Part shown: positions 8,188 to 16,977 of the stretch, piece by piece
Numbering within the stretch: the stretch's first letter is position 1
How the letters are laid out: each line of letters starts with the position of its first letter
DNA from: Rhodovarius crocodyli
GTDB lineage: Bacteria > Pseudomonadota > Alphaproteobacteria > Acetobacterales > Acetobacteraceae
Assembly: GCF_004005855.1 (NCBI RefSeq)
Contig: NZ_SACL01000001.1
Span: 1,116,001-1,180,000 of the forward strand
Reading direction: 5' to 3'
DNA length: 64,000 nucleotides
Program-made: the position numbers and the translations under genes
The notes under the pieces: generated by a model
Told to the model about the DNA's origin: nothing
Database searches by the model: none
The model's input: the letters and a program-made list of their open reading frames with translations, nothing else

Positions 8188-8817
8188 TCAGGCCGGGGGC
8201 GTCCAGGGTTCCTCGTTGACGGCGGCGACGCGCCAGTCGCCGTCATGCCGTTCCAGCCGCGTCAGGCCCAGGTTCTTGATGCTGAACTGCAGCGCCTGAT
8301 GCGCCGTCATGCCGGTGGCATGCGCCAGTGCCGCGCGGATGGACCCGCCATGGGCCACGATCACCACATCCTGGTCCGGGTGGCTGTCGGCCAGCCCGTC
8401 CAGCACGGGGCCGACACGTTCCACGACATCGGAAAACGCCTCGCCGCCCGGCGGGCGCTCACCGGCGCCATGGGGCCAGAAGGGGTGCGCGGGCTCGGTC
8501 AGGCGCTCCACCAGCTCCTCATGCGTGATGCCCTGCCAGTCGCCCAGATGCTGCTCGACCAGGTCTTCCTCACGCACCAGGGGGGTGCGGGGGTAGCCGG
8601 CGGCGAAGATGCCTTCGGCGGTGGCCTGGGTGCGGGTCAGGGTGCTGGTGACCCAATGCGCGCCCTGCGGCAGCCGATAGGCAAGCCAGCGATACAGCGC
8701 GGCTTCCTCTGCCATCGCGATGTCGCAGAGCGCCACGTCCATGCTGCCATAGAGCACGGCGCGTGCGGCAGGGGTGACGATGGCGTGGCGGATGAGGAAG
8801 AAACGGGTGACCGGCAT
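8188..8817 (-). CDS. Histidine phosphatase family protein
   Basis: The 209-residue protein has the histidine phosphatase arrangement. Arg10-His11 lie in FLIRHA, where the second residue of the RHG motif is Ala. [12 protein letters not shown] carries the phosphate-binding Arg, [12 protein letters not shown] provides an acidic region, and VIVAHGGS holds the second catalytic His. Members are phosphoglycerate mutase-like or CobC-like phosphatases; the substrate is unknown. The ATG at 8817 sits 10 bases after the stop of the upstream transporter on the same strand, so the two may be co-transcribed. Confidence 0.85.
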   Translation of the reverse strand: MPVTRFFLIRHAIVTPAARAVLYGSMDVALCDIAMAEEAALYRWLAYRLPQGAHWVTSTLTRTQATAEGIFAAGYPRTPLVREEDLVEQHLGDWQGITHEELVERLTEPAHPFWPHGAGERPPGGEAFSDVVERVGPVLDGLADSHPDQDVVIVAHGGSIRAALAHATGMTAHQALQFSIKNLGLTRLERHDGDWRVAAVNEEPWTPPA

Positions 8818-8827
8818 GGGGGGGTGT

Positions 8828-9697
8828 CTATCCCCTCTTCGGCCAGGTCGCCAGCACCACACTCACCCCCATCAACGCAAACCCCACCACATGCACGGCT
8901 GAGAACCGCTCCCCCAGCACCGCCACCGCCGTCACCGCCGCACTGGCCGGCAGCAGCGCGGTGAACACCCCCGCCACCCCCGCCGGCACCCGCCGCAGCC
9001 CGCGGTACCACAGCACCAGGCAGGCCACGCTCGCCGTCAGGCTATGGAACACCAGCAGCCCGCCCAGCCCGGGGTCCGCCAGCTTCGCCACCGCCCCGTA
9101 ATCCGGCGCCGCGAACGGCAGCAGCACCGCCGCCGAGAACAGCTGCATCCAGAAGCTGGCCGTATACACCCCCGCCTGGCCCGCCACGCGCTTGGCCAGC
9201 AGCACATAGACGGCCTCACCCACCACGCCCACGAAGATCAGCGCATTGCCCAGCAGGCTGCCCACGCCCCCGGCATCGCCCAGCCTGGCCAGCGTGATCG
9301 CGGCCATGCCGAGCCCCGCCAGCCCGGCCGCCACCCATTGCCGCGCGCTCAGCTTCTCCCGCAGCCACAGGAAGCTGCCCATCGCGACCACGGCCGGCAG
9401 GGTGGCCAGCACCATGCCCCCCTCCAGCGCGCTGGTCAGCCGCAGCCCGGCCAGCAGCCCGGCATTGTAGATCGCGGTGCCGAACACTGCCTGCCAGAAC
9501 AGGTTGCCCAGCACGGCGCGGGACGGCCGCGGAAATCCCTCGATCGACCGCGCCAGCGGAAACAGCACCACGAAGGCCAGCACGCAGCGCAGATGCGCGA
9601 TCAGCGCGATCGGCAGCGCCTCGCTCAGCAGCTTCGCCACGCCGACATTGGCGCCCACCAGCGCCATGGCCAGCGCCAGTTGCAGATAGGCGGTCAC
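8828..9697 (-). CDS. EamA/DMT-superfamily transporter
   Basis: The 289-residue, strongly hydrophobic protein has about ten membrane segments and the duplicated five-helix EamA layout (first repeat from residue 5, second from about 140). The GTG at 9697 overlaps the stop of the upstream acetyltransferase-like gene by four bases and gives the standard family length. EamA proteins usually export or exchange small metabolites such as amino acids or nucleotides, but the substrate cannot be read from sequence. Confidence 0.85.
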   Translation of the reverse strand: MTAYLQLALAMALVGANVGVAKLLSEALPIALIAHLRCVLAFVVLFPLARSIEGFPRPSRAVLGNLFWQAVFGTAIYNAGLLAGLRLTSALEGGMVLATLPAVVAMGSFLWLREKLSARQWVAAGLAGLGMAAITLARLGDAGGVGSLLGNALIFVGVVGEAVYVLLAKRVAGQAGVYTASFWMQLFSAAVLLPFAAPDYGAVAKLADPGLGGLLVFHSLTASVACLVLWYRGLRRVPAGVAGVFTALLPASAAVTAVAVLGERFSAVHVVGFALMGVSVVLATWPKRG

Positions 9698-10836
9698 TCG
9701 GCCTTGAAGGGGGACAGTTCCGCCAGCTCCCGCATGTGCAGCAGGATGGCGGGGCGTTCCTGGTCCAGGAACTGCGCCACGGCGCGCCGCAGCCCGGTAT
9801 GCGCGATGGCATGCGCGGAATAGGTCGGCACCGGCATGTAGCCGCGCTGGATCTTGTGCTCTCCCTGCGCGCCGGCCTCCACGCGCGGGACGTTCTGCGC
9901 GATGGCGAAGTCCATGGCCTGATAATAGCACAATTCGAAATGCAGGAAGGGCACCTCCTCCGAGGCACCCCAGTTGCGGCCATGCAGCGCATCCGGCCCC
10001 AGCAGGTTCAGCGCGGCGGCGACGGGCTCCGTGCCCCGGAACGCCACCATCAGCACCACCGCATCGCCCAGCCGCTCACCCAGCAGCGGCCAGAAGCCGG
10101 ATTGCAGATAGGCGGTGCCCCAGCGCTTATCGACCGTCGCGCGATAGAAGCCATGGAACGCCTTCCACAAGGCGGGCGTGATCTCGGGCCCGCGCAGCGC
10201 GCGGAACTCGAGGCCCGCCGACTGCGCATCCCGCCGCTCGCGCTTGATCTGCTTGCGCTTGCGGCTGGCCATGGGCGCCAGCGCGTCCTCGAAACTGGCA
10301 TAGCCGGGATTCGCCCAATGGAACTGCGTGCCCAGGCGCGGCAGCCAGCCCTGCGCCGCCAGCGCCTCCTGCTCGGCCTCGGTGCAGAAGGTGACGTGGA
10401 CCGAGGAACAGCCGATCTTCTCCATCGCATCCGTCAGCCCCTGCGCCAGGGCGGGCAGGGCGTGCGGCACGTCGGGTGCGGTCAGCAGGCGCGGCCCGGG
10501 CACGGGGCTGAATGGCGAGGCCACCTGCAGCTTGGGATAATAATCCCCGCCCGCGCGCTCGAAGGCCTGGGCCCAGCCATGGTCGAACACGTATTCGCCG
10601 TAGGAGTGCCCCTTGGCATAGACCGGCGCGGCCGCCACCAGCCGGCCCGCCTCGTCGCGCAGGGCGGCGTGCTGCGGCAGCCAGCCGGTGCGCCGGCCCA
10701 CGCTGCCGCTATCTTCCAGCGCCGCCAGGAACTCATGCCGCACGAAGGGGTTGCCCCCCGCCAGACCGTTCCACTCCTCCGCCGGGATGTCCCCGATATG
10801 CTGATGCAGGCTGAGGGTGAATTCGGGCGCGGCCAT
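9694..10836 (-). CDS. GNAT/FemAB-like N-acyltransferase (DUF482-type)
   Basis: This 380-residue protein resembles the DUF482 (COG3146) group of tandem GNAT-fold proteins. Visible marks include NPFVRHEFLAALEDSGS near residue 30, ASFEDALAPMASRKRKQIKRERRDAQ in the centre (a basic helix), and a C-terminal HGRNWGASEEVPFLHFELCYYQAMDFAI. The family is widespread in proteobacteria and usually called a predicted N-acyltransferase; substrates are unknown. The ATG at 10836 gives the N-terminal strand MAAPEFTLSL. It lies 26 bases downstream of the DUF1501 gene and overlaps the exporter start, so it may share their transcript. Confidence 0.8.
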   Translation of the reverse strand: MAAPEFTLSLHQHIGDIPAEEWNGLAGGNPFVRHEFLAALEDSGSVGRRTGWLPQHAALRDEAGRLVAAAPVYAKGHSYGEYVFDHGWAQAFERAGGDYYPKLQVASPFSPVPGPRLLTAPDVPHALPALAQGLTDAMEKIGCSSVHVTFCTEAEQEALAAQGWLPRLGTQFHWANPGYASFEDALAPMASRKRKQIKRERRDAQSAGLEFRALRGPEITPALWKAFHGFYRATVDKRWGTAYLQSGFWPLLGERLGDAVVLMVAFRGTEPVAAALNLLGPDALHGRNWGASEEVPFLHFELCYYQAMDFAIAQNVPRVEAGAQGEHKIQRGYMPVPTYSAHAIAHTGLRRAVAQFLDQERPAILLHMRELAELSPFKAE

Positions 10837-10862
10837 CCGTCGAAGATGAGCGCGCGACCCCG

Positions 10863-12044
10863 TTACCGCAACAGCCCGCCTTCCGGCCGAATGGCCTCGC
10901 TGCCCGGAAAGGCCTTGGCCACTGCCTCGTCCGGCAGCTTCAGGTGCTGCGCCAGCAGCGCCTTGGCCACGGCGCGCAGGTCGCGGGTGGGGGCCAGGTC
11001 GCGGTTCTCGAACAGATCGGTCAGCCCCGGCCAATTGGCCAGCACCCGCCCGCCCCGCACGGCACCGCCGGCCAGCAGCGCCACGGTGCCGGTGCCATGG
11101 TCGGTGCCGTTGGTGCCGTTCACCCGCACGGTGCGGCCGAACTCCGTCACCACCAGCACGGCGGTATGCGGCCACGCGTCGCCCAGCCCCTGGCGCAGTG
11201 TTTCCAACCCGTTGTCCAGCTCGGCCAGGCGCGGCGGCAGCAGGTTGGGCTGCGCCAGATGGGTATCCCACCCGCCGAGTTCCATCGCGGCCACGCGGGG
11301 GCCGTCGGCGCTGGCCAGCAGGCGCCCGCCCGCCTCGGCCAGTGCCGCGAAGCCGTTGGCGCCGCGAGGCGGTGGCTCCAGCCCGCCCAGCACCTCGGCC
11401 GAGAAGCCGCGCGCGCGCAGACCCTCGTTAAAGGCCGGGCCCAGCACCGGGTCGGCCGCGTTCAGCCGGGCCAGCGTGGCCAGCAGCTCCGATCCGGGCG
11501 GGCGGGCGCCGCGCAGCGCATGGGCGCCCACCGGCACGCTGCCGCGGATCAGCAGCGGCACATCGGTTCCGAGCGCCAGGCCACGCCGCGCGCGCCCCGC
11601 CTCTGGCATCGCCTCCAGCGCGCGGTTCAACCAGCCGGAGGACAGGCGATGGTCCGCCCCGCTCTCCAGACTGTCCTGCGCGTCGAAATGGCTGCGGCTG
11701 CGGGTGGCGCCGGCCACCGCATGCAGCACCATCGCCTGGTTCGCCGCATACATCGCGGCGAATTTCGGCATGGCCGGGTGCAGGCCGAAATGCCCGCCCA
11801 GGTCCAGCAAGCCGCCTTCCTGCCCCGGCTCCGGCAGCACCAGCGGCGCGCGCAGCTCGCGCAATGCCGCGTCGCCATAGGGCTGCACGGCATACAGCCC
11901 GTCCAGCGCCCCGCGCAGGATCACGACCACCAGCCTGGCGTCACCAGGCACTTCCGCCACGGCCAGCCGCGTGCGGCCGAACAGCATGGCGCCCGACAGG
12001 CCGAGCAGCGTCGCCCGGCGGGAGATCGAGGGAAGATGTCTCAT
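10863..12044 (-). CDS. DUF1501 family protein, predicted Tat-exported
   Basis: The 393-residue protein begins with a twin-arginine-type signal (SRRATLLGL), consistent with folded export. The body has sulfatase/alkaline-phosphatase-like features of DUF1501: VVVILRGALDGL, HPAMPKFAAMYAANQ, MELGGWDTH and LVVTEFGRTVRVNGTNGTDHG. Its start overlaps the stop of the DUF1800 gene by four bases. DUF1501 and DUF1800 genes are found as a pair in many bacteria, so they probably act together, but no biochemical function is established that I can cite. Confidence 0.9.
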   Translation of the reverse strand: MRHLPSISRRATLLGLSGAMLFGRTRLAVAEVPGDARLVVVILRGALDGLYAVQPYGDAALRELRAPLVLPEPGQEGGLLDLGGHFGLHPAMPKFAAMYAANQAMVLHAVAGATRSRSHFDAQDSLESGADHRLSSGWLNRALEAMPEAGRARRGLALGTDVPLLIRGSVPVGAHALRGARPPGSELLATLARLNAADPVLGPAFNEGLRARGFSAEVLGGLEPPPRGANGFAALAEAGGRLLASADGPRVAAMELGGWDTHLAQPNLLPPRLAELDNGLETLRQGLGDAWPHTAVLVVTEFGRTVRVNGTNGTDHGTGTVALLAGGAVRGGRVLANWPGLTDLFENRDLAPTRDLRAVAKALLAQHLKLPDEAVAKAFPGSEAIRPEGGLLR

Positions 12045-13333
12045 CGGCGCTGGAACTCCGGGCAGCTCAGCAGCAGCAGCATCGCCTCCCGTGCCGAAGG
12101 CGCGCGGCGGATCGCGGCGGCACTTTCCGCCCCCAGCAGGGGGCCGAGCACGGTTTCCGCCACCGGCACCGGCTGCAGCCCGCGCGTCACCGCCTGGCCG
12201 GCCGGGGCCTGTGCCCAATCCACCCGGCGCATCAGCTGTTCCGGCACGGCCCAGCTGGCGGCATCATCCGGGTAGCCGTTGGGCATGCCGGCTGACCAGA
12301 TCGGCTGGCCCAGCAGCTCCATCGCAAAGACCGCATTGGGCACGGCCGAGATATCGGCCCCCGTCGCGCGCAGCGCCGCCATCACGAAATCCCAGGGCGT
12401 GCGCAGCTTTGACAGGGGTTGTGCCCAGGCCTCCGGCAATTCCACCAGGGCGCGCGACACGGCGGCCAGATCGCCGCCCGTGCGGCCGAATACAGCCCGG
12501 ATACGCGCCACCGCGCGGGGCGGCGGGTCATCCCCCACGAAATGCCGCACCAGCTTTTCCGCCAGGAAGCGATGGCAGGCCGGCTGGTTCGCCAGCATGC
12601 GCAGGGCGGCGATGCCGCCTTCCTCGCCCTCGGGGATGGTCTGGCCCAGCAGGGTCTTGTCGCCCGGCTGATGTGTGAAGGGGCGGAACATGAAGCCCTC
12701 GGGCTCATTGGGATTGCGCCCGATCGACCAGCCCGTCAGCACCTTGGCGAATTCCGTCACGTCGGCCTGCGCATAGCCGCCGCGCGGCGACAGGGTGTGC
12801 AGTTCCAGCACCTCCCGCGCCAGGTTCTCGTTCAGCCCGCCGCCCCGCCGGCGTTGCCCCGCCGGGCTGTCGGGCCCGATGGAGTTCTGGTTGTCCAGGT
12901 AGAGGATCATGGCCGGGTGGCGCACCACCGCCAGCAGCATGTCCTCGAACCGGCCGAAGATATGCGGGCGGATCGCCTCGCGCATGAAATGGCCGATCAG
13001 CGCCGTGGTCTGGCCCCGCCCGCGGCTGACGGTGAAGTGGTTCAGCCAGAACTGCGCCAGCCGCTCGGCGAAGGGCGCGTCGCTGGCGACTGCCTCCGCG
13101 GTGCAGGCCAGGGCCTCCGCGCGCATCAGCTGGCCGGGGTCCAGCCCGCCTTCCAGCCGGGCACGCCCGCCCAGCCGCATGGAATCCATGCAGACGCGCA
13201 ACGGCAGGCCGGGCTGGGCCAGCGGCGGGCGGATCTGGGCGAGCAGCCAGGTTTCCGGGGTGTCGGGCAGGGCTTCGCCCGCGCGGGGCCCGAGACCGAA
13301 CCGGATGGCTGCGATGTGGGAACGCGATGCCAT
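12041..13333 (-). CDS. DUF1800 family protein
   Basis: The 430-residue protein has recognisable DUF1800 segments: RFGLGPRAGE at the N terminus, FWLNHFTVSRG, HPAMILYLDNQNSIG, NENLAREVLELHTLSPRGGY and the C-terminal AQPLSKLRTPWDFVMAALRA. It pairs with the DUF1501 gene downstream through an ATGA overlap. I see no clear signal peptide on this partner, unlike DUF1501. The start at 13333 (MASRSHIAAIRFGLG) matches the usual beginning of the family. The function is unknown; the pair is usually taken to be envelope or secretion related. Confidence 0.9.
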   Translation of the reverse strand: MASRSHIAAIRFGLGPRAGEALPDTPETWLLAQIRPPLAQPGLPLRVCMDSMRLGGRARLEGGLDPGQLMRAEALACTAEAVASDAPFAERLAQFWLNHFTVSRGRGQTTALIGHFMREAIRPHIFGRFEDMLLAVVRHPAMILYLDNQNSIGPDSPAGQRRRGGGLNENLAREVLELHTLSPRGGYAQADVTEFAKVLTGWSIGRNPNEPEGFMFRPFTHQPGDKTLLGQTIPEGEEGGIAALRMLANQPACHRFLAEKLVRHFVGDDPPPRAVARIRAVFGRTGGDLAAVSRALVELPEAWAQPLSKLRTPWDFVMAALRATGADISAVPNAVFAMELLGQPIWSAGMPNGYPDDAASWAVPEQLMRRVDWAQAPAGQAVTRGLQPVPVAETVLGPLLGAESAAAIRRAPSAREAMLLLLSCPEFQRR

Positions 13334-13379
13334 GGGCCGACACTATCACCGCTCGCCGGGGGCGAACGTAAAATAGTGT

Positions 13380-13829
13380 TCAGGCCTTCTTCTCCCAGCC
13401 CTTCGGCCCCTGCTGCCAATAGGCCAGCGTATGCCCCGCCGCCTTGCCCGCCCGCCAGCGGTTGCGGGCGGCCTGCACCGCGCCCTCGTCATTGCCGTCG
13501 AACAGGTCGAACACGCGGTCATATTCAGCCAGATGCGCGCTTTCGGCGCCTTCCATCAGGAACAGGTGGCGCGCCCCGTTGGGCGCCGGCGCATCCTCGG
13601 TCGTGATCCAGATGGGCTGCAGATCGGCATTGCCGGTGGCGGGCGTGCCGTGCGGCAGCCAGTCCGGGTCCTGGCTCAGCCACAAGGTGCTGTCGATGTG
13701 CTGAAGCCGTTCCTCGCTGGCGCACAGCAGCACCGCGCGCCCCGGCAGGGACAGCACCCGGCCCAGCAGCTTCGGCAGCGCCTGCTCGGGGCTGCTGCGC
13801 GTCAGGTGGTAGAAGCCGATCTCCGCCAT
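13380..13829 (-). CDS. holC: DNA polymerase III subunit chi
   Basis: The 149-residue protein fits HolC: an N-terminal GFYHLTRSSPEQALPKLLGRVL, then RAVLLCASEERLQHIDSTLW, LPHGTPATGNADLQPIWIT and the C-terminal LFDGNDEGAVQAARNRW. Chi binds psi in the clamp-loader assembly and contacts SSB. In many alphaproteobacteria holC follows the leucyl aminopeptidase gene; here upstream is a divergent transporter binding-protein gene instead. The ATG at 13829 gives MAEIGFYHL, the typical start. Confidence 0.9.
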   Translation of the reverse strand: MAEIGFYHLTRSSPEQALPKLLGRVLSLPGRAVLLCASEERLQHIDSTLWLSQDPDWLPHGTPATGNADLQPIWITTEDAPAPNGARHLFLMEGAESAHLAEYDRVFDLFDGNDEGAVQAARNRWRAGKAAGHTLAYWQQGPKGWEKKA

Positions 13830-13933
13830 GCGCCCTTCATGCCTGGGAATTGGGCAGCCGCTGCCGCCCACCCCGTTTCCTACATCGATTTTCCCATGGC
13901 GCGCAGCCCCGGCGCCGCGCCACCATCGCACCC

Positions 13934-15508
13934 ATGCAGAGACGCGCCCTGATCGCCACGCCGCTGGCGGCCCCCCTCCTCACCCGCCGGGCGGAGGCCC
14001 AGGGGCGAACGCTCACCATCGGTATCGGGGGCGCCTTCTCCTCGATGGACCCGCACTACCACGACCTCTCGCCCAACCACGCCCTGACGCAGCATATCTT
14101 TGAGCCATTGATCACCACCGATGCGGACGGCATCCCCATCCCGTGCCTGGCGACCAGCTGGCAGGCGCTGGAGCCCACCCTGTGGGAGATCAAGCTGCGC
14201 CCGAACGTGACGTGGCACGATGGTTCCCCCTTCACCGCGGACGACGTGCTGTTCACCTTCCAGCGCGCGCCCAACGTGCCCAACAGCCCGGCCAGCATGG
14301 GCCAGTACATCCGCCCGCTGACCAATGTGACGACGCCGGACCCGCTGACCCTGCACATCCGCACCGCGGCCCCCGTGCCGCTGGTGCCGCGCATGCTGTC
14401 CTCCTTCGTCATCGTCAGCCGCAAGCATGGCGAGGGCATGGACACCCGCGACTACAATTCCGGCCGCGCGGCGGTGGGCACCGGCCCCTATAAATATGTC
14501 AGCTTCACCCCCGGCGACCGTGCGCTGTTCGACGCCAACCCCGCCTATTGGGGCGGCGTGCAGCCCTGGTCGCGCGTGGTGTACCGCATGATCCCGAACG
14601 ACAGCGGCCGCGTGGCGGCCCTGCGCGCCGGCGACCTGGACGCGATCGACAACGTGCCGACCCGCGACGTGGCCGCCATGCGCCAGGTGCCCGGTATCAC
14701 GGTGCAGACCAAGGTCGGCCAGCGGCTGATCTATCTGTATCTGGACGTGGCGCGCGAACGCAGCCCCTTCGTGACGGACCTGCGCGGCAACCCCATCCCG
14801 AACCCGCTGCGCGACGTGCGCGTGCGCCGCGCCATCACCCACGCCATCAACCGCGAGGGCATCGCCCGCCAGCTGATGGAGGGCTTCGCCCGCCCCACCG
14901 GCCAGTTCGTGCCCGAGGGCGGCATGGGCTACGACCCCACCATCCCGGTGCCGGCCTTCGACCCCGCCCTGTCCCGCCGCCTGCTGGCCGAGGCGGGCCT
15001 GCCCGAAGGCTTCGCCATCACCCTGCACGCGCCCAACGACCGCTATGTGAACGATGCCGAGATCGCCCAGGCACTGGCGCAGATGTGGACGCGCGTGGGC
15101 ATCCGCACCGCAGTGAACGCCATGCCCAGCAGCGTGTTCTTCCCGCGCACCCCGCGCGACGAGAACAGCATCGCGCTCACCGGCTGGTCCTCCAACACCG
15201 CTGAACCGAACACCACGCTGATCAACCAGGTGGCGACGCAGATGCCCGAGCGCGGCTGGGGCACCACCCGCCGCGCCAGCCACTATTCCAACCCCGAGAC
15301 CGACGCGATCATCGAACGTGCCCTGGCCACCATCGACCCGACCGAGCGCGCGGAACTGTACAAGGAAGCCATCCGCATCGGCATCATGCGCGATGTCGCG
15401 ACCATTCCGCTGCATCATCAGGTGAACGTCTGGGCCACCCGCAGCCATGTGAGCTATGCGCCCCGCATCTGGGAAACGACGCGGGCGATGGAGTTCAGGC
15501 CGGCGTAG
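13934..15508 (+). CDS. ABC transporter substrate-binding protein, family 5 (oligopeptide/dipeptide type)
   Basis: The 524-residue protein has an export signal with an early RR pair (MQRRALIATPLAAPLL, cleavage likely near AEAQ). The body is of SBP_bac_5 type: LRPNVTWHDGSPFTADDVLFTFQR near residue 90, VGTGPYKYV near 180, and LRDVRVRRAITHAINREGIA near 300. Such proteins capture peptides, nickel chelates, glycosides or opines in the periplasm. No permease or ATPase genes adjoin it, so its membrane partners must be encoded elsewhere. The ligand is unknown. Confidence 0.9.
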   Translation: MQRRALIATPLAAPLLTRRAEAQGRTLTIGIGGAFSSMDPHYHDLSPNHALTQHIFEPLITTDADGIPIPCLATSWQALEPTLWEIKLRPNVTWHDGSPFTADDVLFTFQRAPNVPNSPASMGQYIRPLTNVTTPDPLTLHIRTAAPVPLVPRMLSSFVIVSRKHGEGMDTRDYNSGRAAVGTGPYKYVSFTPGDRALFDANPAYWGGVQPWSRVVYRMIPNDSGRVAALRAGDLDAIDNVPTRDVAAMRQVPGITVQTKVGQRLIYLYLDVARERSPFVTDLRGNPIPNPLRDVRVRRAITHAINREGIARQLMEGFARPTGQFVPEGGMGYDPTIPVPAFDPALSRRLLAEAGLPEGFAITLHAPNDRYVNDAEIAQALAQMWTRVGIRTAVNAMPSSVFFPRTPRDENSIALTGWSSNTAEPNTTLINQVATQMPERGWGTTRRASHYSNPETDAIIERALATIDPTERAELYKEAIRIGIMRDVATIPLHHQVNVWATRSHVSYAPRIWETTRAMEFRPA

Positions 15509-15520
15509 TCCCGGGCGGCC

Positions 15521-15754
15521 TCAGCGCCGCCCGCCCCGCATCGCCCGCTGCCCCATGCTCTGCTGGATGGCCTGCCGGCGGGCGCGTTCCTGGGCGAAGG
15601 TGGTGGTGGTGGCGCCCGTGTTCGGGTCGTTCATCGCCAGGTTCTGGCCCATGATCCAGTTCTGGCCGCTCACCGTCACGTTCCGGGCCTCGGCCGCGCC
15701 GCCCATGCTCACCACCGCGGCCAGGGCCAGGGTCACGATCATCATCTTGCGCAT
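15521..15754 (-). CDS. Small secreted protein of unknown function
   Basis: This 77-residue protein has a clear signal peptide (MRKMMIVTLALAAVVSMGGAAEA, cleavage probably after AEA). The mature part is about 54 residues, Gln/Asn/Thr-rich in its first half (VSGQNWIMGQNLAMNDPNTG) and Arg-rich at the end. I do not recognise a family. It lies tail-to-tail with the binding-protein gene (12 bases apart). A good ribosome binding site (AGGAGAC) sits just before the start. Confidence 0.7.
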   Translation of the reverse strand: MRKMMIVTLALAAVVSMGGAAEARNVTVSGQNWIMGQNLAMNDPNTGATTTTFAQERARRQAIQQSMGQRAMRGGRR

Positions 15755-15864
15755 GTCACTGTCTCCTTTCTCGGTGGAAGCCGGCTTGGCTTCCTCTCTG
15801 AAGACAGTTTTATCCGCGCCTGATCATAGACAAAATGCGATGATATTTATGTTTTCGATAGACG

Positions 15865-16818
15865 TTATCTATTGAAAGCGTTCAGTCTCGCGAGCCCCGC
15901 CTCGGCCTCCTCCATCATGCGCCGCACCACCTCGCCGGCCGGCAGCACCTCATGGATCAGCCCCACGCATTGCCCGGCCCAGACATAGGAATCATCCAGC
16001 TCGCCGCCTTCCACGCCGCGCGCATTGGCGGCGCCGGAGATCAGCGGCAGCAGCTCCTCCTTCGGCGTCCCGGCGGCCTCGCGCTCCAGGATCATCCGCA
16101 CATAGCTGGAGTTCAACGCCCGCCCCGGCTGGCCGATGCTGCGCTTGATCAGCGTGGTGTCATCCGGCAGCGAGGCCGCCAGCGCCTGCTTGTAGGCGTC
16201 ATGCGCGCGTGCCTCATGGGTCGCGACGAAGCGCGTGCCCATTTCCACGCCCTCGGCGCCCAGGGCCAGCGCCGCCAGCATGCCGCGCCCGTCCGCGATG
16301 CCGCCGCTGGCCAGCACCGGGATTTTCACCGCCGCCACCACGCGCGGCACCATCACCAGCGTCGTCTCGTCGCCGCGGCCGATATGGCCGCCGCCCTCGA
16401 AGCCCACGGTCGCCACCATGTCGGCCCCGGCCGCCTCGGCCTTCTTCGCCAGTTCCGGGCCTGCGATCAGAACCAGGGTGCGCACGCCATGGCCTTCGCA
16501 GCGGCGAAGCCAGGGTGCCGGGTTGCCGGCGGTGAAGGCGATGACCGGCACCTTCTCCTCCAGGCAGACATCCAGCATCGCCGTGATGTCCCGCCGGCCG
16601 AGCGGGAAGTTCACCCCGAACGGATGCGGCGTCAGGGCGCGGCAGCGGTGGATCTCGGCGCGCAGCGCCTCCGCGTCCTCGAAGGTCGCGGTGTTGATCT
16701 GCCCGCAGCCCCCGGCGTTGGAGACGGCGGCCGCGAGCTCCGCATAGGCCACCCGGGCCAGGCCGCCCTGGATGATGGGGTGCCGGATGCCCAGCAAATC
16801 AGTGACGCGTGTGCGCAT
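15865..16818 (-). CDS. Nitronate monooxygenase (2-nitropropane dioxygenase family)
   Basis: The 317-residue protein is an FMN-binding TIM-barrel of the NMO family: IRHPIIQGGLARVAYAELAAAVSNAGG at the N terminus, FGVNFPL, GFEGGGHIGRGD (with the usual active-site His) and VLASGGIADGRGMLAALALGAEGV for phosphate binding. The family oxidises alkyl nitronates, and many members act on unknown substrates. The ATG at 16818 (MRTRVTDLLGIRHPI) was preferred over an ATG 39 bases upstream because it matches the family start. A Crp/Fnr regulator gene lies upstream on the same strand, separated by an AT-rich repeat. Confidence 0.9.
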   Translation of the reverse strand: MRTRVTDLLGIRHPIIQGGLARVAYAELAAAVSNAGGCGQINTATFEDAEALRAEIHRCRALTPHPFGVNFPLGRRDITAMLDVCLEEKVPVIAFTAGNPAPWLRRCEGHGVRTLVLIAGPELAKKAEAAGADMVATVGFEGGGHIGRGDETTLVMVPRVVAAVKIPVLASGGIADGRGMLAALALGAEGVEMGTRFVATHEARAHDAYKQALAASLPDDTTLIKRSIGQPGRALNSSYVRMILEREAAGTPKEELLPLISGAANARGVEGGELDDSYVWAGQCVGLIHEVLPAGEVVRRMMEEAEAGLARLNAFNR

Positions 16819-16866
16819 GCGCGGCGCTTCCTCCAAATAGGGGGTGCCGTGTAGCATAGAAACAAT

Positions 16867-16972
16867 GTTCTTTTTTATAAAAAAGAACCAAAAAATTTTT
16901 GATAATAGAACGAACCAGCTGGCTCGTAATAATACAAAAGTCTTTTTGCTTCTTTTTCTACAGAAAAAGAAG
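16867..16972. repeat. AT-rich three-hairpin intergenic element, copy A
   Basis: Three stem-loops are visible. A perfect 10-bp stem pairs 16867-16876 with 16879-16888 (arm GTTCTTTTTT). A central near-palindrome at 16911-16926 has core CCAGCTGG. A perfect 11-bp stem pairs 16949-16959 with 16962-16972 (arm CTTCTTTTTCT). Spacers are poly-A/T (CCAAAAAATTTTTGAT and AAAAGTCTTTTTGC). The same outer hairpins and spacers recur inverted at 44697-44793. It lies just downstream of the Crp-type gene and upstream of the nitronate monooxygenase, so it could terminate the former. Confidence 0.8.
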
Positions 16973-16977
16973 AATCC

